This document shows, in pieces, positions 8,249 through 16,444 of a stretch of 64,000 nucleotides of DNA (within the stretch, counting starts at the first letter, position 1; every line of letters begins with the position of its first letter). This stretch comes from Sva-07 sp963728195 (GTDB taxonomy: Bacteria > Actinomycetota > Acidimicrobiia > Acidimicrobiales > Ilumatobacteraceae), in the NCBI GenBank assembly GCA_963728195.1, contig CAVSIX010000006.1, positions 1 through 64,000 on the forward strand, given 5' to 3'. Made by a program: the position numbers and the translations under genes. Below the pieces are notes generated by a model. That model did not search any database, had not been told where the DNA came from, and saw nothing but the letters and a program-made list of their open reading frames with translations.

Positions 8249-8913
8249 GGATCGTGATCGTCGGGGCAGGCAAGGTCGGGACCTTCATCGCCGAAGACCT
8301 CGTCGGGAACGGCCATGAGGTGATCGTCGTCGAACGTGACCATCACCAGGTGGAGCGTCGCCGTGTCGGGTCCGGTCTCGGTTCGATCAGTTGGGTCGTC
8401 GCCGACGCCTGCGAGATCAGCGAACTGGCGCGAGCCGAGCCGGAGCGCGCCGACGTGTTGCTCGCGGTGACCGGCGAAGACGAGGACAACCTCGTCGCAT
8501 CGTTGCTCGCCAAGCAGGAGTTCGGTGTGCCTCGGGTGATCGCCCGTGTGAATCATCCGGCCAACGAGTGGATGTTCACCGCGATGTGGGGCGTCGACAT
8601 CGCAGTGTCGGCTCCGCACCTGCTGTCGGCGTTGGTCGAAGAGGCCGTGTCGGTTGGTTCGATCGTGCGGTTGCTGCAGGTGGCCGGCGGAAAAGCCCGG
8701 CTGATCGAGGTGACGCTGGCCGACGACAGTCCGGTCGTCGGCCGACAACTCGTCGAAGCGGGCTTCCCGCGCGGATCGAGCGTGGTTGCGATCGTTCGTT
8801 CCGGCAATGTCGTGGTGCCTCGTGGTGACACGTCGTTCCACGTCGGCGACGAAGTGATCGTGCTCGTGACCGACGAGGCCGAAGCCGACGTCACCGCCCT
8901 TCTCGTGTGTTGA
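8245..8913 (+). CDS. TrkA/KtrA-family NAD-binding K+ uptake regulator (second copy)
   Basis: This second TrkA-type protein (222 residues) starts at once with a Rossmann strand, VIVGAGKVG, the GAGKVG loop being residues 7-12. A TrkA-C domain fills the C-terminal third. GTG 8245 overlaps the preceding stop. Two tandem RCK proteins beside one permease parallel CeoB/CeoC-type TrkA pairs of other Actinomycetota. The sequences of the two copies are clearly diverged, so they probably form a heteromeric ring. Confidence 0.92.
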   Translation: MRIVIVGAGKVGTFIAEDLVGNGHEVIVVERDHHQVERRRVGSGLGSISWVVADACEISELARAEPERADVLLAVTGEDEDNLVASLLAKQEFGVPRVIARVNHPANEWMFTAMWGVDIAVSAPHLLSALVEEAVSVGSIVRLLQVAGGKARLIEVTLADDSPVVGRQLVEAGFPRGSSVVAIVRSGNVVVPRGDTSFHVGDEVIVLVTDEAEADVTALLVC

Positions 8914-8931
8914 CGTCCGAAGGGCGCTGCC

Positions 8932-9345
8932 CTACGGGAGAACGGTGTAGGCGGGATTGACCACGACGAGTTGGCCGCGTTCGCGGTGGGCGACACCTTC
9001 GAGCACGACGGCACGCCCGGCATCGAGGCCGAGGATGCGTGACCTGCCGGTGAACACTGCGACAGCCGAGCCGGTTCCGTCGTTGACGGTGACGCGCAGC
9101 ATCGGTTGGCTGCCCGGCGACGATCGGTGTTGACTTCGCACCTCGCCACCGAAGCGGACGGGGCGTCGTTCCACCACCTCGCTGATCGAGCTCATCTCAA
9201 CGCCGTTGAACCGACGCTGCAGACGCCGTGCGTCGAGTTCGGCCACCGATCCCGCGAGGCGCTGGTGCAGGCCGGGGTCATCTCTCGTCACGACCGGCAA
9301 GGTATCGCTCGTATCGGTCCGGACGACGCCCCGTTCGCTGTTCAT
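8932..9345 (-). CDS. OB-fold nucleic-acid-binding domain protein
   Basis: This is a 137-residue protein whose C-terminal half (MLRVTVNDGTGSAVAVFTGR onward) reads as an OB-fold of the tRNA_anti type. The N-terminal half is helical and low in recognisable motifs. ATG 9345 was chosen because longer versions run into the structured leader of the divergent ammonium transporter gene. It is convergent with the trkA pair, with 18 bp between stops. The role is unknown; OB-fold proteins of this size bind single-stranded nucleic acid. Confidence 0.75.
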   Translation of the reverse strand: MNSERGVVRTDTSDTLPVVTRDDPGLHQRLAGSVAELDARRLQRRFNGVEMSSISEVVERRPVRFGGEVRSQHRSSPGSQPMLRVTVNDGTGSAVAVFTGRSRILGLDAGRAVVLEGVAHRERGQLVVVNPAYTVLP

Positions 9346-9405
9346 CCTGCCGTCACATTGCCGCCATCGACAGGAAATTTCGGGCCGCAACGATGCGTCC
9401 ACTCG

Positions 9406-9489
9406 TTGTAGCGGGGCTGGAACCGCACGAGCGTGCCCGACAACCGTCGGGGACGGGGCGCACCGCAAGGTGCCCGAAAGCAGGAGCAA
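9406..9489 (+). ncRNA. Candidate structured leader RNA before the ammonium transporter (copy B)
   Basis: The leader has the same architecture as copy A at 5473-5562. Its hairpins are GCGG/CCGC (9411-9414/9423-9426), CCCGAC-AACC-GTCGGG (9436-9451) and GCACC-GCAA-GGTGC (9460-9473). Then comes the block CCGAAAGCAGGAGCA (9474-9488) overlapping the ribosome-binding site. AGCGGGGCTGGA starts each copy, and the distance from it to the CCCGA of the 3' block is 63 nt here and 62 nt in copy A. Stem sequences differ while pairing is kept. An outer stem is weaker here (TTGT 9406-9409 with GCAA 9486-9489). Confidence 0.55.
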
Positions 9490-9494
9490 ACTTC

Positions 9495-10901
9495 ATGTCA
9501 ACCTTCCTCGCGGTGGGTCCGGACGTCGACGCACCGACCGTTGCGCTGTCGCTCAACCTGCTCTGGATCGTGATCGGCGCGGCGCTCGTGATCTTCATGC
9601 AGGCCGGATTCGCGATGGTCGAGACCGGATTCTGTCGGAGCAAACACGCCGCCCACGTGGTGTCGACGAACTTCATGATCTTCGGGTTGGGGTTCGTCGG
9701 ATTCTTCTTCTGCGGGTTCGCCTTCATGTTCGGCGGGTTCTCGTACGCCGGAGTGTTCGGCATGGACGCTCCCGTCGGCGGAGCGCTGATCTCCGTCGGC
9801 GACTGGGTGTTCTTGTGGAAAGGAGGATTCGGTCTCGGTGGTCTCGGCGACCAGGCCACAACAGCGTCGATCATGGCGTTCTTCCTCTACATGGTCGCGT
9901 TCATGGACACCACCGCCACGATTCCCACCGGTTCGATGGCTGAACGGTGGAAGTGGGGATCGTTCGTGATCTGGGGCCTGTTCTGTGGTGCCATCTACTA
10001 CCCGTTGTTCGGCGCGTGGACCTGGGGCGGCGGCTGGCTGAGCCAGCTCGGCAACAACGTCGGCCTCGGCTTCGGCTATGTCGACTTCGCCGGCTCGGGC
10101 GTCGTCCACGCCGTCGGCGGCGCTGCTGCGCTCGCGGGCGCCATCGTGCTCGGCCCCCGCATCGGCAAGTTCGACAAGGACGGCACACCACGTGCGTTGC
10201 TCGGCCACAACATCCCCATGGCGATGTTCGGCACGTTCATTCTGCTGTTCGGGTGGTTCGGGTTCAACGCCGCCTCGACCTTCGCAGCCACCGACATCCA
10301 GTTCGCCACCGTCGCGGCGAACACCGGTATCGCTGCGGCATTCGGTTCGGTCGCAGCGCTGTTCTGGGTGACACGTCGAACCGGCAAGCCCGACCCGTCG
10401 ATGATGGTGAACGGAATGCTTGCCGGCCTCGTCGCCATCACGGCACCGTGCGCATTCGTGCAGCCGTGGGCCGCCGCCGTCATCGGACTGCTCGCCGGCT
10501 TCATCGTCATCGAGGTCGTGTGGTTCATCGAGCGGCGTCTCGAGATCGATGATCCGGTCGGTGCGATCGCTGTGCACGGCGTGTGCGGTCTGTTCGGCGT
10601 GTTGGCTGTCGGCATCTTCTCCGACGGCTCGTACGGCGCTGGATGGAACGTGACCGACACCGCCGAAACAGCCGGCAAGGGCATCACCGGGATCCTCTAC
10701 GACCTCGATCTGGGTCTCCGCCAGCTCGGCGCACAAGCGGTGGGCGTCCTGGTGATCTGCACAGTGATCTTCGGTCTGGCTTTCGGCTTCTTCCACTTCC
10801 AGAACAAGTTCACCAAGGGCGGAATTCGCCCGACCGCTGAGGATGAGATCGCCGGCCTGGACGGCGCCGAGATGGGTGTCCCGGCCTACTCCCACGACTG
10901 A
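9495..10901 (+). CDS. amt: Ammonium transporter (Amt/Mep/Rh family)
   Basis: This 468-residue membrane channel conducts ammonium/ammonia. The protein has the expected N-terminal out-facing helix and about eleven membrane helices. It also has the Amt signature around DTTATIPTGSMAERW, and the twin conserved histidines of the pore in VVHAVGG and VHGVCGLFG. ATG 9495 lies 8 nt after AGGAG. No glnK/glnB gene follows, which is unusual since amt is often linked to a PII gene. The candidate leader RNA likely controls translation. Confidence 0.95.
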   Translation: MSTFLAVGPDVDAPTVALSLNLLWIVIGAALVIFMQAGFAMVETGFCRSKHAAHVVSTNFMIFGLGFVGFFFCGFAFMFGGFSYAGVFGMDAPVGGALISVGDWVFLWKGGFGLGGLGDQATTASIMAFFLYMVAFMDTTATIPTGSMAERWKWGSFVIWGLFCGAIYYPLFGAWTWGGGWLSQLGNNVGLGFGYVDFAGSGVVHAVGGAAALAGAIVLGPRIGKFDKDGTPRALLGHNIPMAMFGTFILLFGWFGFNAASTFAATDIQFATVAANTGIAAAFGSVAALFWVTRRTGKPDPSMMVNGMLAGLVAITAPCAFVQPWAAAVIGLLAGFIVIEVVWFIERRLEIDDPVGAIAVHGVCGLFGVLAVGIFSDGSYGAGWNVTDTAETAGKGITGILYDLDLGLRQLGAQAVGVLVICTVIFGLAFGFFHFQNKFTKGGIRPTAEDEIAGLDGAEMGVPAYSHD

Positions 10902-10907
10902 GACGCA

Positions 10908-10923
10908 CGTCTGGTGTCAGACG
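10908..10923. terminator. Short hairpin between convergent amt and DUF952 genes
   Basis: CGTCTG (10908-10913) and CAGACG (10918-10923) form a perfect 6-bp stem with a GTGT loop, in the 41-bp gap between two convergent genes. There is no T-run, so the terminator call rests on position and structure only. Confidence 0.35.
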
Positions 10924-10942
10924 ACAGAGGTACGCCCGGAGG

Positions 10943-11317
10943 TCAGAGCGCGTCGGTCGTCCACACGTCGTCGGTGGAGCGGAGCCACACGGCGGCGTGG
11001 TGGACAGCGGCCACCGGCAGCGGGCCGTAGATGTGCGGGAACAGCACATCGAGGCCTACTGCCGGTGGTTCGTACACGATCGGCGAGGGGACCAGCTGGG
11101 GGTCGATGGTCAGCACCACGAGCTGGTGGAGGTCGGCGTAGAACCGGTTGGCGGTGTCCTGCAGTTGTTCCCGCATCGAGCAGTGGATGAATCCCTCCTG
11201 CTCGAGGGTCACACCACGGGTCGACATCCGGTACTCGCCGCTCGCGAACGCTGCGGCCCAGTCGTCAGGGAGTGCCATGTGGAAGATGGGCTCGTCGTGG
11301 GGTGTCTGGTCGGTCAT
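10943..11317 (-). CDS. DUF952-family protein
   Basis: This is a 124-residue protein with the DUF952 pattern: an early FHMALPDDWAAA segment, EGFIHCS, and the C-terminal FPHIYGPLP-like segment. The family is small, soluble and of unknown function, possibly related to glutathione S-transferase-associated or ADP-ribosyltransferase-like folds. It is the last gene of the leftward unit that begins with tadZ, following the photolyase gene with a 2-bp gap. ATG 11317 is the start that begins the domain. Confidence 0.85.
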   Translation of the reverse strand: MTDQTPHDEPIFHMALPDDWAAAFASGEYRMSTRGVTLEQEGFIHCSMREQLQDTANRFYADLHQLVVLTIDPQLVPSPIVYEPPAVGLDVLFPHIYGPLPVAAVHHAAVWLRSTDDVWTTDAL

Positions 11318-11319
11318 CG

Positions 11320-12828
11320 TCACAGCGTGCCCTCGTCGAGTCGACGTCGCACCTCCACCGCACGCTCCCGGACAGCGCGCAGGTCGGACAGCTGCTCGGA
11401 CGCTCGCACCTGACGGGCGATGCGCGGGTTCTTCACCAGCAGGTCGTGGTGGCGCGCCAGGAAGTCCCAGTACAGCGTCGTGAACGGGCAGGCGTCGTCG
11501 CCGATGCGCTGCTTGCGGTCGTAGCGACATCCGCCGCAGTAGTCGCTCATCGTGCCGATGTAGTTGCCGCCGGCGGCGTAGGGCTTCGTGGCCATCATGC
11601 CGCCGTCGGCCCACTGGCTCATCCCGATCACGTTCGGGAGCATCACCCATTCCGCACCGTCGATGAAGCTCGACCACATCCACTCGGTCAACTCCCACGG
11701 ATCGACACCGTGCAGCATCGCCAGGTTGCCGAGCACCATCAGCCGCTGGATGTGATGGTTGTACGCCCGGTCGTGCAGCGTCGAGATGCAGTGGTGCACA
11801 CAGTTCATGTCGGTGCCGGCGTCGCCGCGGAACACCGGTGGCACCGGCCGGTCGGCGCCGAGCGCATTGCGGTCGCGATAGTCGGGCATCCACAGCCAGT
11901 AGACGCCCCACACGTACTCGCGCCAACCGATGACCTGGCGGATGAATCCCTCCGCCGAGGCGATCGGGACCCGGCCTTCGTCGTAGGCCTGCTGGACCGC
12001 GTCGCAGACCTCGTCGGGCAGCAGCAGTCCGACGTTGAGATACGGCGAGAGCACCGAGTGGGCGAGGTGCCACGATCGCTCGACCATCGCGTCCTCGTGC
12101 GGTCCGAACAACGGGAGCACGTCGTCGACGAAGTGCCGCAGCCGTGACAGTGCGCCTCGTCGAGTCGTCGCCCACGTGCCGTCGGGTTCGGCCCCCCAGC
12201 AGCCGTCGGGAAGTTCGTCGAGCACGCGGTGGTCGAGGTCGTCGAGACGCGACCGCTGCGGCTGCGGCCACGAGAAGTCGGTCGTCGGTGGTCCCTGCCG
12301 GTTCTCGTCGTCGTAGTTCCAACGACCGGTCACCGGCTCGTCGCCGTCCATCAGATAGCCGAGCTGGTGGCGCTGCCACCGGTAGAAGTCCTCCATCTTG
12401 AGCCGACGTCGGCCCTGCGCCCAGACCGCGAAGTCGTCGTAGTGGCAGAGGAACTGATTCGAGCGCACGACCGTGACCCCGAGATCGCGCAGCAGCCGCA
12501 GCCCGTCCCAGCTCGCCGGCTCGGTGGCGATCACCTCGGATGGAGAGAACGCAGCGACGTGATCGTCGTAGCCCGCCCTGAGCGAGGCGGCAGTGCGGTG
12601 GTCGACGTCGAAGCCGGCGTCGCGGAGCTCGTCGGCGAAGCGGCGCATCGAGGTGAGCACGAAGTGGACGCGCTGGCGGTGCCATCGTTTGCTGTGCAGC
12701 TTCGCGTTGCTCTCCACGATCAGGATGCGGTGCGTGTCCGCATCGGCGTCGCGAAGCGCGCCGAGGTTGCGGTTGAGTTGGTCGCCGAGCACCCAGACGG
12801 TCGGACGGTCGCCCGACGGCGTCGTCAT
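11320..12828 (-). CDS. FeS-cluster bacterial cryptochrome/(6-4) photolyase-like protein
   Basis: This 502-residue protein belongs to the iron-sulfur bacterial cryptochrome/photolyase group (FeS-BCP, PhrB-like), which repairs (6-4) photoproducts or senses blue light using FAD. The four cluster ligands are Cys343, Cys431, Cys434 and Cys447. Their spacing (88, 3, 13) is identical to that in Agrobacterium PhrB (Cys350/438/441/454, from memory of the family). The N-terminal Rossmann part starts VWVLGDQLN. ATG 12828 overlaps the STAS gene stop, so this DNA-repair gene is coupled to the tail of the pilus locus. A lumazine-type antenna is typical for the family but cannot be checked here. Confidence 0.93.
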   Translation of the reverse strand: MTTPSGDRPTVWVLGDQLNRNLGALRDADADTHRILIVESNAKLHSKRWHRQRVHFVLTSMRRFADELRDAGFDVDHRTAASLRAGYDDHVAAFSPSEVIATEPASWDGLRLLRDLGVTVVRSNQFLCHYDDFAVWAQGRRRLKMEDFYRWQRHQLGYLMDGDEPVTGRWNYDDENRQGPPTTDFSWPQPQRSRLDDLDHRVLDELPDGCWGAEPDGTWATTRRGALSRLRHFVDDVLPLFGPHEDAMVERSWHLAHSVLSPYLNVGLLLPDEVCDAVQQAYDEGRVPIASAEGFIRQVIGWREYVWGVYWLWMPDYRDRNALGADRPVPPVFRGDAGTDMNCVHHCISTLHDRAYNHHIQRLMVLGNLAMLHGVDPWELTEWMWSSFIDGAEWVMLPNVIGMSQWADGGMMATKPYAAGGNYIGTMSDYCGGCRYDRKQRIGDDACPFTTLYWDFLARHHDLLVKNPRIARQVRASEQLSDLRAVRERAVEVRRRLDEGTL

Positions 12829-13184
12829 GCGATCGAGGTGCGCACGTCGACCGCACGGTCGAAACGGGTGAGTTCGAGTCGCTCGCACAGCGCCGGTCGT
12901 GTGCACACCACTTCCAGGTCACCGCCTGCAGCGCGGGCTGCTGCTGCCGCACCCAGCAGAATGCCGAGGCCGGCGTCGTCGAGTGCCCCGACGCCGTCGA
13001 GGTCGACGAGCACCGTGGCGGCCGGGTGCTGTCGAACCGTCCGTGCAAGCACATCGTGGAGCCCGCCGACTGCAGCGAGGTCGACGACGCCGTCGACGGT
13101 GACGACGATGGACCCACCGACGGTGTCGACCCTGGTGTGTACCTGCATGGTCGACCAGACTACGGGGCGTCCGACGTCGGTCAC
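12825..13184 (-). CDS. STAS-domain protein (anti-sigma factor antagonist-like)
   Basis: This short single-domain STAS protein (119 residues from GTG 13184, 107 from ATG 13148) has the core VLVDLDGVGALDDAGLGILL. In this core an Asp (DDAG) stands where the phosphorylatable Ser/Thr of SpoIIAA-type antagonists usually lies (D-S-x-G), so regulation by a serine kinase is doubtful. GTG 13184 overlaps the tadE stop and its own stop overlaps the photolyase ATG, so it sits inside a coupled chain. Confidence 0.8.
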   Translation of the reverse strand: MTDVGRPVVWSTMQVHTRVDTVGGSIVVTVDGVVDLAAVGGLHDVLARTVRQHPAATVLVDLDGVGALDDAGLGILLGAAAAARAAGGDLEVVCTRPALCERLELTRFDRAVDVRTSIA

Positions 13185-13555
13185 GGTGGTTCGAGCGCCA
13201 TCGTGGCCGATGCGACGTGGGTGACCGGTCCGATCAGCGATCCGAGGAGTGCCACGTCGACGTGATCGACGTACGTGACCCTGACCGTGACCGTCGATCC
13301 ATCGGTCGTGGTCGCCACGGTGATCGGCAACGCCACCGCTCGCGATGCTGCCGTCGCGGCAGCGGTCGCCGGGTTCGCCGACACCGCCGCCGCCCTGGCG
13401 CCCTCCCGTGCGGCCAGTTCGACCGCGAGCTCGTTGCGGATGGCGGTGCCGACCAGCACGAGTCCCATGGCCATCACGACCACGATCGGCAGTGCCAGGG
13501 CGAACTCGACCGAGGCCTGACCGGATGTGTGGTCAGACCTTCTCGATGACGGCAT
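13181..13555 (-). CDS. TadE-like pilus assembly protein
   Basis: This 124-residue pseudopilin-like protein has the TadE signature. GQASVEFALALPIVVVMAMGLVLVG forms a short polar N-terminus followed by a membrane helix with the Glu at position +5 relative to a possible prepilin cleavage site. The rest is a small extracytoplasmic domain. It overlaps the upstream pilin gene by 23 bp and the STAS gene by 4 bp. It belongs to the Tad/Flp-type pilus locus. Confidence 0.85.
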   Translation of the reverse strand: MPSSRRSDHTSGQASVEFALALPIVVVMAMGLVLVGTAIRNELAVELAAREGARAAAVSANPATAAATAASRAVALPITVATTTDGSTVTVRVTYVDHVDVALLGSLIGPVTHVASATMALEPP

Positions 13556-13787
13556 CGATCACGCCGTTGAACAACCGGCTGATACGAGCCGCTCCGCCGC
13601 CTGCGGTCGCCCAGGCGACGACCATCAAGCCGACCAGTGCAGCGGCGAGCAACACGAGCGCGTACTCGGTCGTCGCCTGTCCTGACTCGTCGCCACGAAC
13701 CAGACGGGATCGTCGGGGTCCGGCGGAGGCAGCGGTCAGTGCGATGTGCAGGTGAACGAACAGCACGAGGGTGAGGTGATGGGGCAT
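13533..13787 (-). CDS. DUF4244/Flp-like pilin
   Basis: This is an 84-residue protein with a single hydrophobic helix after DESGQATTEYALVLLAAALV, which is a type IV prepilin-like cleavage and assembly segment (G/Q-A-T-T-E-Y). It is probably the structural pilin, with a long N-terminal leader of about 30 residues before the cleavage region. The ATG at 13787 is preceded on the minus strand by GAGGAG. The gene lies between tadC and tadE, as in other actinobacterial Tad loci. No prepilin peptidase gene is in view. Confidence 0.85.
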   Translation of the reverse strand: MPHHLTLVLFVHLHIALTAASAGPRRSRLVRGDESGQATTEYALVLLAAALVGLMVVAWATAGGGAARISRLFNGVIDAVIEKV

Positions 13788-13825
13788 GGGGTGCTCCTCT
13801 TCGAAGGTGATCGGTGGACGGGCGG

Positions 13826-14602
13826 TCACCAGGCGTTTGCGCCGAGTGACGACAGTGCGGCGATCACGGCGGGCGCGATCGCAAGAAGGACGAACGACGG
13901 CAACGTGCACACGACGAGCGGGAACGACAGGCGCACGGGGAGCTTTCGTGCGTCGGCCTGGTCGAGCCGGCGGCGAGTCGTCCGAGCCTCCGTGGTGAGC
14001 TGGTCGAGCACCGGTCCGAGGGGGAGGCCGTGGCGGTCGCTGGTGGCGATCACGTCGGCGAGCCCGCCGGCCTGCTTCCCCAGGCGCTGGGGGAGTGCGT
14101 CGAGCGCGTCGGCGAAGGGTTGGCCCCGTTCGGTGCGGCGTACCACCTCGCCGAAGGCGTCGCCGATCGCCGTGTCGTCCGATCCGGCGAGTTCGCCCAC
14201 CGCCTGGAACGGTGTCAGTCCGGCTCGCACGCCGAGCACCAACCGGTCCATCGCATCGGGCAGGCCTCGTTCGATGTCGGCGCGCCGCCGGCGCTCGGCG
14301 CGGATCGGTCGCACCCGGCGAATCATCAGCGTTGCGACGGCGACGATTCCTGCGGCGAGCGGACCGATCACCCAGACCGCGACCGCAGCACCGAGCACCG
14401 CTGCCATACGTCGGACGCACGGCGAGGACCATCGGCGCCGCGACGTTCGTGGCAGTGCACCGGTCGGTGCCCGTGCTGGCCGGATCACCAGGGGCCGGGC
14501 GACTGCGCCGACGGCGACGGCGCTGCATGCCGCAGCGACGGGGGCGATCGAGGCCGGCATCGAGACGGCGCCGACGACCTCGCCGACCGTGAATCCGATC
14601 AC
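13826..14602 (-). CDS. tadC: TadC-like pilus assembly inner-membrane protein (T2SF family)
   Basis: This 258-residue type II secretion F-domain protein is one of the two platform proteins of the Tad pilus machine. The T2SF domain covers about residues 105-230 (GLPDAMDRLVLGVRAGLTPFQA...). Membrane helices flank it, with the last near the C-terminus (FVLLAIAPAVIAAL). The start is GTG 14602, overlapping the tadB stop as GTGA. Confidence 0.85.
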   Translation of the reverse strand: MIGFTVGEVVGAVSMPASIAPVAAACSAVAVGAVARPLVIRPARAPTGALPRTSRRRWSSPCVRRMAAVLGAAVAVWVIGPLAAGIVAVATLMIRRVRPIRAERRRRADIERGLPDAMDRLVLGVRAGLTPFQAVGELAGSDDTAIGDAFGEVVRRTERGQPFADALDALPQRLGKQAGGLADVIATSDRHGLPLGPVLDQLTTEARTTRRRLDQADARKLPVRLSFPLVVCTLPSFVLLAIAPAVIAALSSLGANAW

Positions 14603-15279
14603 GTCGCACCGCCGACGATGCGGCGCATCCACCACCAGCCGAGGAGGTTGAGTACCAGTCCGGCAGTGATGCACACGGCACCGATCGGCGAGCCCGCTGC
14701 CGATCGGACGTCGTCGTCGGTGACGACGAGGATGCCGAGCATCGAGAGCGGTACGGCGGTCATCACGTGGGTCGACAGCCGGGCCTGCGCCGCGTGTGAG
14801 GATCGTTCGTCGAGATCGCCGGCATGTTGACGCAACAACGTGGCGGTGCGGTCGATCGACGCTGCGGACGGCCCGCCGAGGCGACTCGTCGTGGCGATGA
14901 CGCCGAGCGCCAGGCGGAGGTGGGGCCCGGCATCGTCGACTCTCCCCACTGCGTCGGTGAGCGCAGCGCCACGGTCGATTGCGAGCCGCAGGTTGGAGGT
15001 CGCCCGCTCGGTTGCAGGGTCGTGCGGCAGCACCATGACGGCGTCGCGCAGCGATGATCCCGATCGGACTCGGCGGGCGATGTCGTCGCACCAGCCGGCG
15101 ACCGCCCGCGGAGATGGCAGAGGCCGGCGTGTGTGCCGCAGCGTCCGAGCAGCGGTGAACGGAGCCGCCGCCCACGGCAGTGGGGCCGTCGCCGGCTCGA
15201 GGCGGTGACAGCGCGGTCGGAGCGGCACGGCGGCGACGGCAATGGCGACCGTGAGAAGAACGAGGGCGAACGCAGTCAC
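14599..15279 (-). CDS. tadB: TadB-like pilus assembly inner-membrane protein (T2SF family)
   Basis: This is a 226-residue T2SF-domain platform protein. It has an N-terminal membrane helix, a central helical domain with VRSGSSLRDAVMVL and LRLALGVIATTSRLGG, and two C-terminal membrane helices. GTG 15279 is the first possible start after an in-frame stop. It follows tadA by 25 bp and is coupled to tadC. Confidence 0.85.
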   Translation of the reverse strand: MTAFALVLLTVAIAVAAVPLRPRCHRLEPATAPLPWAAAPFTAARTLRHTRRPLPSPRAVAGWCDDIARRVRSGSSLRDAVMVLPHDPATERATSNLRLAIDRGAALTDAVGRVDDAGPHLRLALGVIATTSRLGGPSAASIDRTATLLRQHAGDLDERSSHAAQARLSTHVMTAVPLSMLGILVVTDDDVRSAAGSPIGAVCITAGLVLNLLGWWWMRRIVGGAT

Positions 15280-15304
15280 GGCTGGTTCGATTCAACGGGA
15301 CGGT

Positions 15305-16444
15305 TCATCGCCGGCGCCTCTCCAGCGATCCAGCGATGATCAGCTCGCCGCCGCGGCCGGCCGCGGCCAGCGTGCGAGTCAACGGTGCGTCGGGTCCACC
15401 GTTGATCGCCGTGGCGCTGGGCGGGGTCACTTCGGCGATCTCGGAAACCTGACGACGACCCTCGGCGATCCGATCGACGTGCACCACGACGTCGATCGAT
15501 CGTGCGAGTTGGTGGCGGATCGCAGCGAGCGGCCACGTCGGCGCCGCTTGGAGCACGAGCGACTCCAGTCGGAACAGTGCATCGGTCGGCCCGTTCGCAT
15601 GGCACGTCGAGATCGACCCGTCATGGCCGGTGTTCATCGCCTGGACCAGTGCGAGCACCTCGTCGCCTCGGACCTCGCCGACCACGATGCGGTCCGGTCG
15701 CAGTCGCAGTGCGGTGCGCACGAGCTGGGCCAGGTCGACGTGGCCGGGCCCGTCGATCGTCGGCGGTCGCGCTTCGAGACGCACGACATGCGGATGGTGC
15801 AGTGGCAGCTCGGCGGTGTCCTCGACCACCACGACACGTTGCGACGGTTCGATCTCGTTCAGGAGTGCGGCGACCAGCGACGTCTTGCCCGACGACGTGG
15901 CGCCCGACACCACGAGGTTGCACCGATCTCGCACCAACTCACGCAGCAGGCCGACGCCGGCGCCGGAAGTGAACGACGCAAGCGGTAGTACTCGCCGTCG
16001 GAATCGTCGGATCGACAACACCGGACCGTCGACGGCCACCGGCGGAAGCACGGCGCACACCCGAGCACCGTCGTCGAGGCGGGCGTCGACGACCGGAGAG
16101 CTGCGGTCGACCCGGCGTCCGAGCGGCGCGAGCACCCGCTCGATCAACAACTCGACGGTGTCGTCGCCGAGCGAGCCCATGTGGTGCAGATGACCATCGC
16201 GGTCGATCCAGATCTCACGACCGGCGTTGACCAGGACTTCGTCGATCGTGTCGTCACGGACGTAGGCGTCGAGTTCGCCGAGCCCGCGGAGGTGGGCGAT
16301 CGTTCGGTCGGCGAGGACGAGCCGCTGCTCGGGCGAGCACAGCGGGGCGAGCCGGCGCACCTCGGCGTGGACGAGCGACGCCGGATCGCCCGGGCGGTCG
16401 GCGACCAGCTGGCAGACGGCTCGTACGATGTCGAGATCGCTCAT
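15305..16444 (-). CDS. tadA: TadA/CpaF secretion ATPase
   Basis: This 379-residue hexameric ATPase powers Tad pilus assembly. It shows Walker A GATSSGKTS (181-189), the Asp box VVVVEDTAE (204-212), Walker B RIVVGEVRG (252-260) and a His box near CHANG (281-285). The N-terminal CpaF-type domain contains IDEVLVNAGREIWIDRDG. ATG 16444 overlaps the stop of the tadZ-like gene. Confidence 0.93.
   Translation of the reverse strand: MSDLDIVRAVCQLVADRPGDPASLVHAEVRRLAPLCSPEQRLVLADRTIAHLRGLGELDAYVRDDTIDEVLVNAGREIWIDRDGHLHHMGSLGDDTVELLIERVLAPLGRRVDRSSPVVDARLDDGARVCAVLPPVAVDGPVLSIRRFRRRVLPLASFTSGAGVGLLRELVRDRCNLVVSGATSSGKTSLVAALLNEIEPSQRVVVVEDTAELPLHHPHVVRLEARPPTIDGPGHVDLAQLVRTALRLRPDRIVVGEVRGDEVLALVQAMNTGHDGSISTCHANGPTDALFRLESLVLQAAPTWPLAAIRHQLARSIDVVVHVDRIAEGRRQVSEIAEVTPPSATAINGGPDAPLTRTLAAAGRGGELIIAGSLERRRR

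Noticed and set aside
5473..9489. Assignment of the two leaders to the c-di-AMP (ydaO) riboswitch
   Set aside because: Gene context fits and parts of the 3' core are alike, but the full consensus is not matched and the 3' segment is shorter; left as an unassigned candidate class.
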